This document shows, one piece after another, positions 10,968 to 20,923 of a stretch of DNA of 64,000 nt (position 1 is the stretch's first letter; each line of letters starts with the position of its first letter). The notes beneath the pieces were generated by a model that saw nothing but the letters and a program-made list of their open reading frames with translations, had not been told where the DNA came from and searched no databases. This DNA comes from Anthonomus grandis grandis (taxonomy: Eukaryota > Arthropoda > Insecta > Coleoptera > Curculionidae): contig NC_065556.1 in NCBI RefSeq assembly GCF_022605725.1, positions 1,302,001 through 1,366,000 on the forward strand, in the 5' to 3' direction. The translations under genes were made by a program, and so were the position numbers.

Positions 10968-12801
10968 TTACAAATTATGCCTGCAGTTTATGCAAAGCTT
11001 TGTCGAACACTCAACACAAATGGGTTTTGTACACATGTAGCACAAATGAAAAGTTTTTCTTTTTAGTTTTGAAGGACAAGTGTAACACGTTTTCCTTTTT
11101 TCCAATTTTTCCATTTCCACCTGTTCCAGATGTTCTTCAGGAATATTTAGAATTCTTTTTATTGTAGACCGTAGATCTCGAGCAATTCTTGGATTATTGG
11201 CTCTTCTTTCTAAATGCGGCCTGACTAGCTCATCAGCAAGAATTTTAATAAAGTCGGTTTTTTCCATTACTTTATTGTTCTTATAACTCTGATGAAGAAT
11301 ATAGGCATTTACTCCGCTTATGTCCAAGATTCGGAAAAATATAACCATAGGCCATCTTCTTCTACGGCGACTTGTAGAGTGTTTGGCACATTTTTCATCT
11401 ATGGCATCTACCCCGCCCTTCGTAGAGTTATAGTAGGTTACAATTTCTGGCTTTTCCGTGCCATCGTCAAATAATGTCGAATGGTGCATGGATGATACGA
11501 GAATCACTGCTCTATTTTTTTGTGGAACATATGAAACTAAGGTTACGTCTTTAGTAAAACCAAATAAAGTTCCATCCTTACCAACTTTTCTGTCTTTTTT
11601 AGGTAAAAAATCTGGGGGAATCTCTTTTTTATTTTTTTTTAACAGTTCCGACATACGTAAGTTTCCGATTCTTTAATTGCTCGACAAGTTCTAAAGAAGT
11701 AAACCAGTTATCGGCGGTAATATTTCGATTTGATCCAGCTATTGGTTGTACTAATCTCAATACAGACTGCGTTGGTTTATTAAATTTTTTTAAATGTTCT
11801 TCCAAACCAAATCCATCAGAGTCTTTTCCAGTATATATATACCCATTAAAAAAATAGTGTGTACGTGCATCTGTCATACATACGATCTTGATTCCATATT
11901 TGCATGGCTTATTGGGCATATACATTTTAAACCTGCACCTTCCTCGAAAAGAGACCAACATCTCATCAATGCAGCAGTTTACTCCCAAAGAATATAGAGT
12001 CTGACAATTTTTGATAAACTGATCAAAAAGTTCAGATATTGCAGCAAGTGGATTTTCTTGTTTCCTGATATTTCGGTCTAAAGAATTGTCAAAGCGTAAG
12101 CACGCTAATAGAAATGCAAACCTCTGCTTACTCATCACACATCGAAATATTTCTCGTCCAGTGCCATCGGTTGCAAATATTCTGGATATATTTTCATGAT
12201 TTGACACAAAAATTGCGCTGTAAAATAACAGGCCGATAAAAGCTTTTAACTCAACAATGTCCAAATCTTGATGCTCTGATCTTGATGAATTTTTTAGATT
12301 GGCCCTTTGTTTCTTTATTTTCTCATTAGTCTAATGCAAAATAGTTTTTAACATATCATCCGTGATCAGCAAGTTCCAAACTGCAAAAGGTTGTGCTTCA
12401 TGCCCTAACAGACTAGCGGATCCTCGTAGAGTTGGTAAACGAAGCACAATATTGTGCTTTAGAGTTCGGCTTCGCGATGTAAAGCTCTCAGATGACCACT
12501 TGAATCGGTTTTTGCCATAGAAATTTCTTGATTTTTTGGAAGCTTGGTTTACCGGTTCCTCATAATCCTCAGAATCTTCCTGCTCGTCGGTATTGGCAAA
12601 CTCCTCTTTTTCCCCTTCCTGTTCTGTATCAGTGTCATGTTCACTTGGTTCATAAATACTTTCACTGGCACTATCTTCATCACTCTCAATTGCAGTCAAC
12701 ATTTCATTTTCGATTTCATCTAACCACCTTAAACCTGTAGACTCAAAATCAGTATCGCAAAACCGAATTTTTTTTGACGGACCTGGCGCATCATTAGCCA
12801 T
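10968..12801 (-). pseudogene. piggyBac transposase, copy 2, nearly intact
   Basis: Minus-strand piggyBac transposase from Met 12801, roughly 600 residues, close to the usual family length. An acidic N-terminus (ESDEDSASES and similar) precedes the catalytic core with all three Asp: CCIDEMLVSFRGR (Asp about 11965), ITADNWFTS (about 11710) and STKGGVDAIDEKC (about 11407). The C-terminal cysteine-rich domain is complete (CYTC, CYMC, CVECS, CINC). Only two lesions are visible: TAG at 12331-12333 after the residues ILH, and a one-base frame change in an A-homopolymer near 11630-11645 just after YVGTVKK. Both are single-base events, so an active sibling copy elsewhere, or a sequencing error at the homopolymer, is plausible. 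Confidence 0.92.
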
Positions 12802-12858
12802 AATAAATTTGAATATTCGTTACAAGCAAAGAATAAAATATTTCACCGTTACTGTACT

Positions 12859-12875
12859 GCGGTCACTATGACCGC
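12859..12875. repeat. Third palindrome copy, upstream of the copy 2 transposase
   Basis: GCGGTCA-CTA-TGACCGC, the same arms as the two terminal copies, about 60 bp upstream of the transposase start codon. It could serve in promoter repression or in assembly of the transposition complex. Function is inference. Confidence 0.65.
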
Positions 12876-13029
12876 AAAAAAAATTTAACTCGGCGTAACT
12901 AAAAAAATAGAGACATAAAACACGACGTACTCGCACTGCTTTCTTGAATTGTACTAATTTAAAGGTACAAGGACGCCCAAGGCATTATAACTTGAGAGGG
13001 GGCAAATTTTAGAGATCTTGATAAGCGCT

Positions 13030-13046
13030 GCGGTCATGGTGACCGC
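13030..13046. repeat. Right subterminal palindrome of piggyBac copy 2
   Basis: GCGGTCATGGTGACCGC, identical to 10628-10644, next to the right TIR. Confidence 0.75.
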
Positions 13047-13063
13047 ACCACAGTAGTTAAGGG

Positions 13064-13067
13064 TTAA
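13064..13067. repeat. TTAA target duplication, right side of piggyBac copy 2
   Basis: TTAA directly after the right TIR; pairs with 10579-10582. LINE sequence resumes at 13068. Confidence 0.9.
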
Positions 13068-13215
13068 GTCCTTCAGACCAGAGAGCCTCATCGGTTTCTC
13101 TAAGGCCGTTGGGCTCTGGTAAACCCCGGTGGGGCATGACGGGTCCATTAGGAGACCTATATGCACAACTGTCTTGGCAGCCCACTGTTTTGACAATTTA
13201 AGGGTATCTCAAAAT

Positions 13216-13537
13216 TATTACGAATTTTGACAGTCCGTATCACTCATGAAGGAAAAAAAATTAATTGGACCGATGTTATGGAGCTAAGGGTGGATAAAAA
13301 ATAACCTACAAAGATATTTTTTAAATATAGCCACTTTGACTCAAGGTATGACTTTATAGAATTAAAGCGATTGGATACCAAAGTAAGTGATATTAAAGTT
13401 GATAATTTGAACAGTGCTCCACTAAAGATAACAAAAAAAAATACGATGATCTTACTTCGCTATGTAAAGGGGATATTCCTGTTACAAGGCTTCCCGAATT
13501 CCAAAACTTTTACTACAATCTGCCTCACGAAAATTAG
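13216..13537 (+). pseudogene. DUF7869-like gene, 3' end beyond the LINE insertion
   Basis: After the LINE ends, coding resembling the family C-terminus resumes: KKINWTDVMELRVDKK near 13255, YDFIELKRLDTK near 13355, and the closing block SAPLKITKK, YDDLTSLCKGDIPVTR and NFYYNLPHEN ending at TAG 13535-13537. Frames change several times. PLKI(S/T)K followed by YDDL and ending FY-NLP is what I associate with the C-terminus of DUF7869-type insect proteins. This places the LINE plus piggyBac (about 4.4 kb) inside the gene. Confidence 0.55.
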
Positions 13538-13814
13538 TACGTATTTGAAATACTGAATTTTCTTTTTTTTTTTGCTGTTTGTTTCGTAGTTTTAGTTTTT
13601 CTGGTTTATAATCAAGCTATTTAGTTGAAATACATCATATTATTATGTCAAAGAGTTTTATGGCCAAGTGTCCTATCTGGAAAAAGTCGAAAAAAGTCAC
13701 ACAAACTGACGCAAGTGGTAATTTTTCGAAAAACCTGGGAAACTAAAGACTTTTTCCACAACTTTTGTACGAAATAACCTTACTCGTAAAACATACTTTT
13801 ACTTGTGTCAATAA
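13538..13814. other. Unassigned AT-rich spacer
   Basis: No coding seen. It lies between the DUF7869-like stop and the first recognisable Penelope-like sequence. Confidence 0.4.
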
Positions 13815-13903
13815 TTATGACGATAAAATTATTGATAAGCTTATTAGAAGACATAGGTTTAAAGTTTTAAATTATAAAATATAAAAAATTTTTAAAAACA
13901 CTA

Positions 13904-14332
13904 TAGTAAAGTCAATCTGTAATTTTTTTTTTTTTAACTATCCAAGTCGCTAATTTTTTGAGGGTCGATTCTATTTCCGAAGAAAAGCTTAAGTCCTCGG
14001 AATTGAGAGTCTCACCCCCCCCCCTTTTTTTTGAGAAACTCAAAAAGTTTTTCAAATCGATTTTCCAGCTAAGCAGCGAGTCATACAGAAAAAGTTATTG
14101 AACATAAAATGTAGAGCTTTTTGTGCTCTACAATTCATCTCATGGGGCCGAAGCTGTAGAACCAAAATTCGAAAAGTTAGAGGGCGCCAAAGTTACCAAA
14201 AATGACTTTTTTCATTTTTTCACTAAGAAACAATTTTTTTTTACTATCGCAAGGATTGCAAAAATGTAGAGGATAAAAATACCTACAAAATGCATGTCTT
14301 ACTTTTTTTTTCGATTTACCGTTTTCGAGATA
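13904..14332 (+). repeat. Left long terminal inverted repeat, copy A
   Basis: Pairs with 15780-16215. Shared landmarks include AAGCTTAAGTCCTCGGAATT, TGTAGAGCTTTTTGTGCTC, CAAGGATTGCAAAAATGTA and GATTTACCGTTTTCGAGATA. After the last landmark the two arms diverge. Confidence 0.9.
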
Positions 14333-14502
14333 CAAGGATTAAAATGTCGTGTAGCGCTTCGCGAGGATGAAAAAAGCTGATCGCTGGACCGCTGTCCCCC
14401 TTTCCACTCCCACTCTCCCCGCATCTACTCTTTTCCATCAGCTGATCCGGCAGTGGCTAATTTACAGTTTTGACGTAAACACGTACATTTCGCTGCGCAG
14501 CA

Positions 14503-14589
14503 ATGAGTGTTTATTTCACGTACAATGCGAGGGTTGAAGACAATCCGTACAACGTGGGAAATTTGTGCAGGCAAAAACTAAGAGCAAGG
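14503..14589 (+). pseudogene. N-terminal exon remnant of the long-TIR element protein, copy A
   Basis: Starts MSVYFTYNARVEDNPYNVG, then departs from the copy B sequence exactly after GTGGGA, where an internal deletion joins it to AATTTGTGCAG. In copy B the same start reads MSVCFTC, so the two Cys of a putative zinc site are Tyr here (TGT to TAT, TGC to TAC). Reading on from this Met meets TAA within about 30 codons. Confidence 0.6.
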
Positions 14590-15254
14590 TAAATCTATGT
14601 GCGCTACCACCATCCGTCGAAGCGGCAAACCTCCACAGTCGCAGAGCCTACTTGCAGGTGCACTCGTGGTTGGGTCACACTATGGATCCACTGAAATGGG
14701 AGTGGGAGAAGACAAATCAAGGACTGAAACCGGCAGCGAATTCGAAAGATCCAGCGCCAGAATCGATACTGAAAGCAATTTCTTGTGGATGCAAAACGAA
14801 TGACTGCGGGGCAGCCTGCGGATGTCGCAAAGCAGGTCTTATATGCTCTGTTGCTTGTAAGTACTGTGCAGGAGAAAACTGCAGCAACGTTGCCCCAATA
14901 CATTTGGAAGAGAATGAAGTTGATGATTTACCTTCACAAGTTTTCAAATTGCCAAAATACCCAAGCCCCTCAGAGAACCGAAATGCAATGGACGAAGAAG
15001 GAACATCAATGTCGGATACATCTTCCAACTGCTCTTTAGAATTACATGAAGTTGAAGAACCACCAAAAAAGAAATCAAAAAGAAGAGGAAGACCGAAAAA
15101 AAATGGAAACAAATTTTGTATGCTTTCGAACTATTTATTGTATAATAAATTTTTCGTAAACTGCCTTGTCCCACTGTATTCTTGTTATGCTTTAAAATTT
15201 AAAAATTCAATGCGTGGACGAAATGTCGTGTCGAGTGGTCGCAGGCGACCATAA
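14570..15254 (+). CDS. CXC-like cysteine cluster and AT-hook protein, C-terminal exon
   Basis: Follows an acceptor-like TTTGTGCAG. Residues 1-60 contain LPPSVEAANLHSRRAYLQVH, then WLGHTMDPLKWEWEK. About residues 75-110 form a dense cysteine array: CGCKTNDCGAACGCRK, then AGLICSVACKYCAGENCSN. The spacing resembles CXC/tesmin-like DNA-binding or metal-binding arrays. A basic RRGRPKK AT-hook follows near residue 175. The block WLG..WxW before CxC..CxCRK-GL-C recurs at the C-terminus of unclassified repetitive insect proteins, as far as I recall. A DNA-binding role for the element is likely; the catalytic part is not in this copy. The last 40 residues or so may be read-through of non-coding sequence. 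Confidence 0.6.
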
Positions 15255-15779
15255 ACGATGTTTCAAGATAAATATTCACATTCAGGTAAGTGTTCAAATA
15301 AATATATAGTAATATGTTAATGATGGAATAGCAGTAAAAAAGTGGGGAATGGAATTTTGCAAAAGTAATGCTATCAACATGTACTATGCAATTATTCAGT
15401 AATTAATTATCATTACATGCATTACGCAACCATAATTATTGAGGCACGTCACTTTCACAACTGCAACGCCCTCTGCTTTTGTTGTAATTGGTGCTCCGTA
15501 AACCATGTACCAATTTCTCTTATCCCTTTCTACTAAATCACTTCAATTATTCATTTTGTGCAAGTTAAAGAACATTTAATCTATGCAAATTTCATTTTCG
15601 TGGACTTACAGCGCCATCTGCATGGCTTTTTTCAATTTGTCAAGAAGGGTAAAAGAAATTTTGTTCAGGTTCTACTTTAATTTCATGATGCGCAAACGTT
15701 AGGCGACGAAAAACAGCTTTCGCCAAACATCTGAGGCAGGCTACATACACGAAAGTAAACATTTCGGTATTAAATGCAT

Positions 15780-16215
15780 TATATCTGAAAAACGGTAAAT
15801 CGAAAAAAAAAGTAAGACATGTATTTTGTAGGTATTTTTGTCCTCTACATTTTTGCAATCCTTGCGATGGTAAAAAAAATTGTTTCTCAGTGAAAAAATT
15901 AAAAAACATTTTTGGTGACTTTGGCGCCCTCTAACTTTTCAAATTTTGGTTCTACAGCTTTGGGCCCATGAGATGAATTGTAGAGCACAAAAAGCTCTAC
16001 ATTTTATGCTCAATAAGTTTTTCTGCATGACTCACTGTTTAGCCGCAAAATCGATTTGAAAAACTTTTTGAGTTTCCCAAAAAAAGGGGGGGGGTTGACT
16101 CTCAATTCCGAGGACTTAAGCTTTTCTTCGGGAATACAATCGACCCTCAAAAAATTAGCGACTTGGATAGTTTTTAAAAGTTCTGGCCTTTTTTAATTAC
16201 AGATTGACTGTACTA
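15780..16215 (-). repeat. Right long terminal inverted repeat, copy A
   Basis: Reverse complement of 13904-14332. The sequence just inside it (about 15665-15780, starting TTCAGGTTCTACTTTAATT) is shared with the right interior of copy B at about 25270, so the right interior is conserved between copies. Confidence 0.9.
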
Positions 16216-16250
16216 CTACCGCAATTCAAAAAGATGAAAATAATTAAACT

Positions 16251-16571
16251 TTTGTTGCAATACCATACGATCCTATCTTGAGGAGATGCTTTGATAGGGT
16301 TTTTAAAGACTTATGTCTAAGAATGGTCTATCAAAGTTTGACCAAGTTACGAAATCTTTTAAGAAACCCAAAAGATAAAATAAAGACCAATGAAAAGTCT
16401 GGGATCTATGAGATTAATTGCAACGATTGTGATAAAAAGTACATAGGACAAATCAAAATATCAATTTATGTCAGATTTAAAGAACATGTGGCCCATGTGA
16501 AATATGGAAGAGTTGAAAAGTCCAGTGCGGCTGAACATGTTTTAAATACTGGTCACTTTGTAGGAAATTAG
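16251..16571 (+). pseudogene. Penelope-like linker and GIY-YIG endonuclease, relic 1
   Basis: Open from about 16251 (FVAIPYDPILRRCFDRVF) through LRMVYQSLTKLRNLLRNPKD to the GIY-YIG domain: SGIYEINCNDCDKKYIGQ, RFKEHVAHVK and SAAEHVLNTGHF, ending TAG 16569-16571. Linker plus GIY-YIG is diagnostic for the C-terminus of Penelope-like retroelements, where the endonuclease nicks target DNA for priming. CxxC inside the GIY segment is also typical. The active-site Arg and the downstream Glu-His are present. The upstream part is separated by insertion copy A and the RT is absent, so this is a fragment. Confidence 0.88.
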
Positions 16572-17127
16572 GAACTTAAAATGACTTAAATAAACATCAA
16601 AATAACAATAGAAAATTAGATGCATACGAAAATTTAGTAATATTTAAAAATCAAAAAACATTTTTTTAGCAAGGATAAAGGTCCAATCCCTTATAGTCAC
16701 TTATACAGTGAGGGCGCGCACGCTGGAACAAATTCATTTAAAATTCAGGGGTTTGTTCGAAAAAAAAACGCTCAGATACGTCGATTTTTTTGATGAAAAG
16801 TTTATGTATAATATACAGGGTGAACCAGAAATAAGAAACGACCATCAACTTCAATTTTTTAAATGGAAACACCTATTTTTTTATTCCATTTTTAAATTCT
16901 GCATAGAATTTTAAGTATACTTTGTATACCATGTCTTATACCTAATACTAACATTATTAATAAATTTGCAACTGTTTAGGTCATTTGAGCATATTCAAAC
17001 ATATTTTTCATAGTTTTTAACAGGTATATTGGATTGTTGACACCTTGTCACCATTTAATCGCATGAAAACAGTATGTATTACTTTACGTAAATGTCAGTG
17101 CAAGTGTCAAGTGCAAAGTTGAAAGGT

Positions 17128-17780
17128 ATGGCGCGTTTAACTAAAAAACAAAGAATTGAAATTTTGATGATGGTAGGATATGATGACAAGACTCGAAAAA
17201 AAGCCGAAGATTGCGATCTGTTTAACAATAAATACCCGGAGAGGCCTATTACACGTTCGTAATAAGCAAAATTGAAAAAAAGAGATTTTGGTCATGTTAG
17301 AGATAAATATGACCTGTACCGTTCCACGCTTTTAGGAAACAGAAAACTAGATATTTTGGTCGGTTTACAAGAAAATCCACATAAATCAACTCGACAAGTT
17401 GCTGCAGATAAGTCTGTTATTAAATCATGTGTTCTAAGATATTTGCATAAGAATAAATGCCATCCAAATAAAATTCATTTAATTCAGGAGCTTATTAAAA
17501 ATGATCACATCCGCAGAATAGAGTTTTGCGAAATAATGAATAAATTTAATGCAAACCCACAATTTTTAAGTAAGAAGGTTTTTTCCCACGAAGCAATTTT
17601 TTTTAAATGGTTCAAACAATTTCCCAAGAAGTTAAACGTATGGGCAGGAATTGTGGGCACGTTAATTATGGTCTCTATTTCATTGAGGGCGCACTTACCT
17701 CTGAAAAATATTTAGAGTTACTTCAAAACCAGATAGTACCTAGTTTAATTGCACTTTATCTGTATATTGGTCTGTGGAAA
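17128..17780 (+). pseudogene. mariner-type transposase, N-terminal half
   Basis: Starts MARLTKKQRIEILMMVGY with the paired-like helix-turn-helix region. A TAA pair near 17260 interrupts it. Then comes NRKLDILVGLQENPHKSTRQ, then HPNKIHLIQELIKNDHIRR, FCEIMNKFNANPQFL and KKLNVWAGIVG. The first catalytic Asp should fall in a VFSDE block; here it reads VFSHEAIFF (Asp to His, about 17580), and about 20-25 residues that normally follow are missing. Coding fades at LIALY near 17760, where unrelated sequence intervenes. The partner half begins at 20924. Inactive. Confidence 0.85.
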
Positions 17781-18221
17781 CCAATTTCGTGGTCGTGACG
17801 TAATCGATTTTAATAATTTGAAGGACCACTACTTTAAACATTAATTTATTGAAGTAGAAATGTGAATCAGTTACATATGTATTATTTTAAAACTAATTAT
17901 TACATGAGAACTTAAAACAAACGATTATAACTCATGCCACTATTACGTAACGTGCAGAGACGCTATCTTCGCGTCGGCGTGTTAAAGAGGAGTCTTCCCC
18001 GTTACTCTCTTCCTGTTGCACGGAGCCGTCGACATAAGGCTGCTCCTACATTGGAGGCAGATGGAATCTGGTCAGCCAACCCGGCCAAATCAGACCAGAC
18101 CAGACACATCCCGACCCGACCTTGCGCTCCTACACTGCAAGTGTTTTCAGGATGCAGTACAGTGTGAGCTCTCGACAAGAAAGGAAGTTTTTGCCCCAGT
18201 TGTGATTATCTGAATTTAAAA

Positions 18222-18502
18222 ATGGACGAGGAACTTTTTGATTTTATATTATTGGACCAAAATTTACTACTCAATAAACCCACGAGAAAGTGGGTTCATG
18301 AGTTTAATGAAGACCACAGGCAAAGCCAATACTACTTAACCTGCTTACCTATGCGTGGTTATCCAGACAAATTTAAAAAATATCGCAGAGTGACCGTTGA
18401 AACGTTTGACTACATCTTGTCACACATAAAAGGGGACGTACAGAAGTGGAGTAACTTCAGGAATTGTATAGAGCCAGCAGAAAAATTGTCGATTTTGTTG
18501 AG
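18222..18502 (+). CDS. Harbinger transposase exon 1, element 2
   Basis: Met 18222 (MDEELFDFILLDQNLLLNK) through YYLTCLPMRGYPDKFKKYRR to EPAEKLSILLR, ending at donor GAG/GTAAGT (18502/18503). This is the helix-turn-helix N-terminus of HARBI1-like transposases. The FRKYFRM-type motif and the closing EKL-ILLR are the usual exon 1 features. The split codon AGG is completed by exon 2 at 19539. The exon itself has no stop or frameshift. Confidence 0.8.
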
Positions 18503-18697
18503 GTAAGTTACTTTAATACCGAGTCTAATACAATTTTGGCAATACGTAAGTTAGAACATATTTATTTCAACAAATTAAATTGTGAAAAAATTAAATGAAG
18601 TTTCGCAAGGTAATTGAGATTCTGTTTGTTCGGAATTTTCTGGTTGGCATGGAGAAAGAATGGAGCTTGATGAATCCGAAGAACTGGATGCATACGG

Positions 18698-19431
18698 TTA
18701 ATTGGGGTAGTATCCTGTGTAATTTCGTGGAGGGTGAGGTAAAACTGTCAATGGCGATGTCCATGGTGTGTTGCTTGGTTCTAGTGATTCAAGCTCAGCG
18801 ATGACACAATTCAGAATATTTGATCGTAATTTTATTCGTTTTAGGAGTGGTAATTGTTTATGCGAAGGAAATAAACTTTTGAAGAATGATAGGTCGTCAT
18901 CCTCCTCTGCTGAACTGGTCGGTTGTGATGCCAAAAAACGAGATTCCAGCAATTGCACTTTTCTTCTTTCTAACTTTAGTGCCTCGTTTTGAATATTTTG
19001 ACTTTGCTTTCTCTTTGGTCCGGGGACCAAAGCTTACTCTCTTCTGTCGAGAAGGTGGTAGTAGGTTGTGGAGCTTTGTTTACTTGTGTAAGTTCCTCAG
19101 GCTCATCAACATTTTTATCTTCAGTGTGGATGTCAAAGTCATGTTGTGATCGAGGAGTTTCGCCTGATTCCTGAGTTTCATCAATTTCACCTGATTCCAT
19201 GTCCATCAGTGTATTTGCTACTTGAGACGCAAAAAGATTTCCTGAAGTAGCTCTTGGCTTCATCATAGGAAGGAAGAAGCTCAATGAATCAAAATAAACC
19301 CGCTTGGACTTGGCAGCAGCACCTGACGCACCATAGTTTCTCTCAGCAACTCCCAACTCTTGCGGGCCATATCTCTTGAAACAAGGAGTTGTATAAATAA
19401 CAATAAAATGATACTTAATATAAAAACACAT
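18698..19431 (-). pseudogene. Antisense BESS/MADF gene inside the Harbinger intron
   Basis: Minus strand. From about 19380 the reading passes MARKSWELLRET in one frame, then KSKRVYFDSLSFFLPMMK and RATSGNLF in another: the second half of a MADF domain followed by its linker. It closes with DDDLSFFKSLFPSHKQLP and KRIKLRSNILNCVIAEL (about 18780-18900), a good BESS motif. Frame changes near 19330 and 19010 break it. The first half of MADF would lie upstream and is not found. MADF-BESS proteins pair DNA binding with protein-protein contact and are encoded next to many Harbinger transposases. Here the gene is wholly within the transposase intron on the other strand, the same arrangement as at 1-1763. 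Confidence 0.7.
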
Positions 19432-19538
19432 GTATTGTACAGATTATTTGTTTTAAGGTTATAAACTTAAATATACTTTTCTCTTAGCTCATGTCTGTTT
19501 TACTATAATATTTCCAATTATTATTTTTTTTATTTTAG

Positions 19539-20393
19539 GTATCTATCAACAGGTCTTTCCTTTGAAGCTCTGAGCAAAACATCTTGCATGAATAACTACA
19601 CCATGGGTAAAATCGTAGAAGAAACTGCTGATGCTATTTGGAACCAATTAGCTCCAATCCATTTACCGGTTCCAAATCGAGAAAGATTTCTTGAAATTGC
19701 TGCAGAATTTAAGGACATGTGGAACTTTCCTAACTGTGCCGGTTGCATAGACGGCAAACATGTTAAAATAAAAGCTCCTCGGAAGAGTGGTACCATGTTT
19801 TACAACTATAAACATTTTTTCTCTGTTAATCTTCACGGTGTAGCAGACGCTCGGTTTAAATTCATATTTATTGACGTTGGAGCCTTCGGAAAGCAAAGTG
19901 ACGAGGGCGTATTCGAAGCTTTTCCAATCTTAACTTTTTTTTTAAATTGCTCTGAAACGTTGCCAGCTCCTTCACCAATCCATAACAGTGACACTTTGGT
20001 TTCATTTCACTGAAGCACAGCGCGTTTTCAACTATCGATTGTCACGGTGCAGAAGGTGTATAGAATGTGCATTTAGAATTTTAACTGCAAAATGGAGATT
20101 ACTCTACAAAGCCATTGAAACAGAGGTAGAAAAAGCTGAGAAAATAATCAAATGCATAATTTGATTATTGAGAAAGAGAATATTACACTGAATCAACGAG
20201 TGCTGGAAGACGCTCTATAGAAATACCAATAAAAACATGAAAGACCAGCACCAAACGCCTTGGCGGACGACGATTTAACAGATCCTCTACCGCTGCACAA
20301 GAGGTGAGAAATTTCTACAAAGACTACTTCAATGGCCTTCGAAGTGTTTCGTGGCAGAATGAAATGGTCTTCAACGTTAATAATAAGAGATAA
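19539..20393 (+). pseudogene. Harbinger transposase exon 2 (nuclease), element 2, internally deleted
   Basis: After acceptor TTTTAG (19538): YLSTGLSFEALSKTSCMNN, then WNFPNCAGCIDGKHVKIK with the first catalytic Asp, SDEGVFEAFPIL with the second, then a break near 19940. A stretch normally 25-30 residues long is lost, and the frame shifts before EAQRVFNYRLSRCRR, where CIECAFRIL carries the catalytic Glu. It ends EVRNFYKDYF and SVSWQNEMVFN at TAA 20391-20393, with extra stops between about 20160 and 20300. All three acidic residues survive, unlike element 1. Confidence 0.82.
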
Positions 20394-20923
20394 ACCTTAA
20401 ATATAGCGAGGCAGACAGAATACTGCACTATAGAATTCAACATTATATGATGAAAATGTTTGTTTTTTTTACCTACATTATAGCATGATAAAATTTTGGT
20501 CGTTAATAATTACGGGGCACATTGTATATACATATTTATTTATAAATAAGTTAATAATAAACTCAATCAAGTTTCCTTTGTCTACCATTATAACAACAAT
20601 TATTATGATTTATAAACACGAGCCAAATGGGAACACCAAACACAAACCAACTGGGAGAAAAACAAACTATTTTGGTTGTTGTTAGACCAGTTCAGACCCG
20701 TCGCTCTTTCCCGGCACGACAACTGGCTCTAGTGTAGGAGGGAATACTGTGTACTGTGTGTAAGTTGTGTTTGTTTTCGTCAGACTCGTTCAGACCCATT
20801 CAGACCGTCAAGTCTGAAGAAATTCCGCTTCCAATGTAGGAGAAGCTTAAGCTGTCCTGGTATACGCGGTTGCCAAGAGGTGCATAATATCTTCGATAAT
20901 CATATAGGCCTCAACATTATACA

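Larger units (their letters stand above)
10583..13063 (-). mobile_element. piggyBac-like transposon, copy 2, complete ends (2481 bp)
   Basis: Bounded by TTAA at 10579-10582 and 13064-13067. The terminal inverted repeats are CCCTTAACTACTGTAGTG at the left and CCCTTAACTACTGTGGTG read inward from the right, 17 of 18 identical. The 17-bp palindrome GCGGTCA-TGG-TGACCGC occurs at 10628-10644 and 13030-13046, and a variant with spacer CTA at 12859-12875. The transposase is on the minus strand. The LINE reading frame continues across the removed element. Clean ends and near-identical TIRs make this one of the youngest insertions in the window. Confidence 0.95.
8750..13200 (+). mobile_element. 5'-truncated RNase H-bearing non-LTR retrotransposon, split by piggyBac copy 2
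   Basis: Two segments, 8750-10578 and 13068-13200, form one LINE interrupted by the piggyBac element 10583-13063. It begins in the reverse transcriptase, so it is 5'-truncated as expected of target-primed insertion. It lies inside the DUF7869-like gene, which resumes at about 13216. It is clearly GC-richer than its surroundings. Domain order and RNase H sequence resemble the I/R1/LOA group of insect LINEs; the clade is not certain. No poly-A tail is evident at 13200. Confidence 0.75.
13904..16215 (+). mobile_element. Long-TIR DNA element of unknown class, copy A (2312 bp)
   Basis: The sequence near 13904-14332 recurs as reverse complement at about 15780-16215: an inverted repeat of over 400 bp with small indels. 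Both ends read inward as TAGTA(A/C)AGTCAATCTGTAATT. CTA flanks each end (13901-13903, 16216-16218). Comparison with the uninterrupted Penelope relic 2 supports a 3-bp duplication. Inside are a short N-terminal exon (14503) and a cysteine-rich C-terminal exon (14570-15254), the middle being absent, so this is an internal-deletion derivative. Copy B is at 23495-25834. I cannot assign a superfamily. Confidence 0.85.
18043..20842 (+). mobile_element. PIF/Harbinger element 2 nested inside the mariner (about 2.8 kb)
   Basis: The candidate TIR is CTCCTACATTGGA at 18043 and, read inward from 20842, CTCCTACATTGGA; similarity continues loosely as GGCAGATGGAAT/GCGGAATTT. Between them lie transposase exon 1 (18222-18502), an antisense BESS-domain gene (18698-19431) and transposase exon 2 (19539-20393). 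The target duplication is not clear. The roughly 250 bp between the mariner break (about 17785) and 18043 is unexplained and may be further inserted or rearranged DNA. Confidence 0.7.

Noticed and set aside
14597..15174. Several alternative frames over the CXC-like exon
   Set aside because: The frame with the ordered cysteine array and AT-hook is clearly the coding one; the others are shadows.
18016..18213. Two open frames around 17934-18213
   Set aside because: They cross the Harbinger terminal region and contain a purine-pyrimidine repeat-like stretch; no family resemblance.
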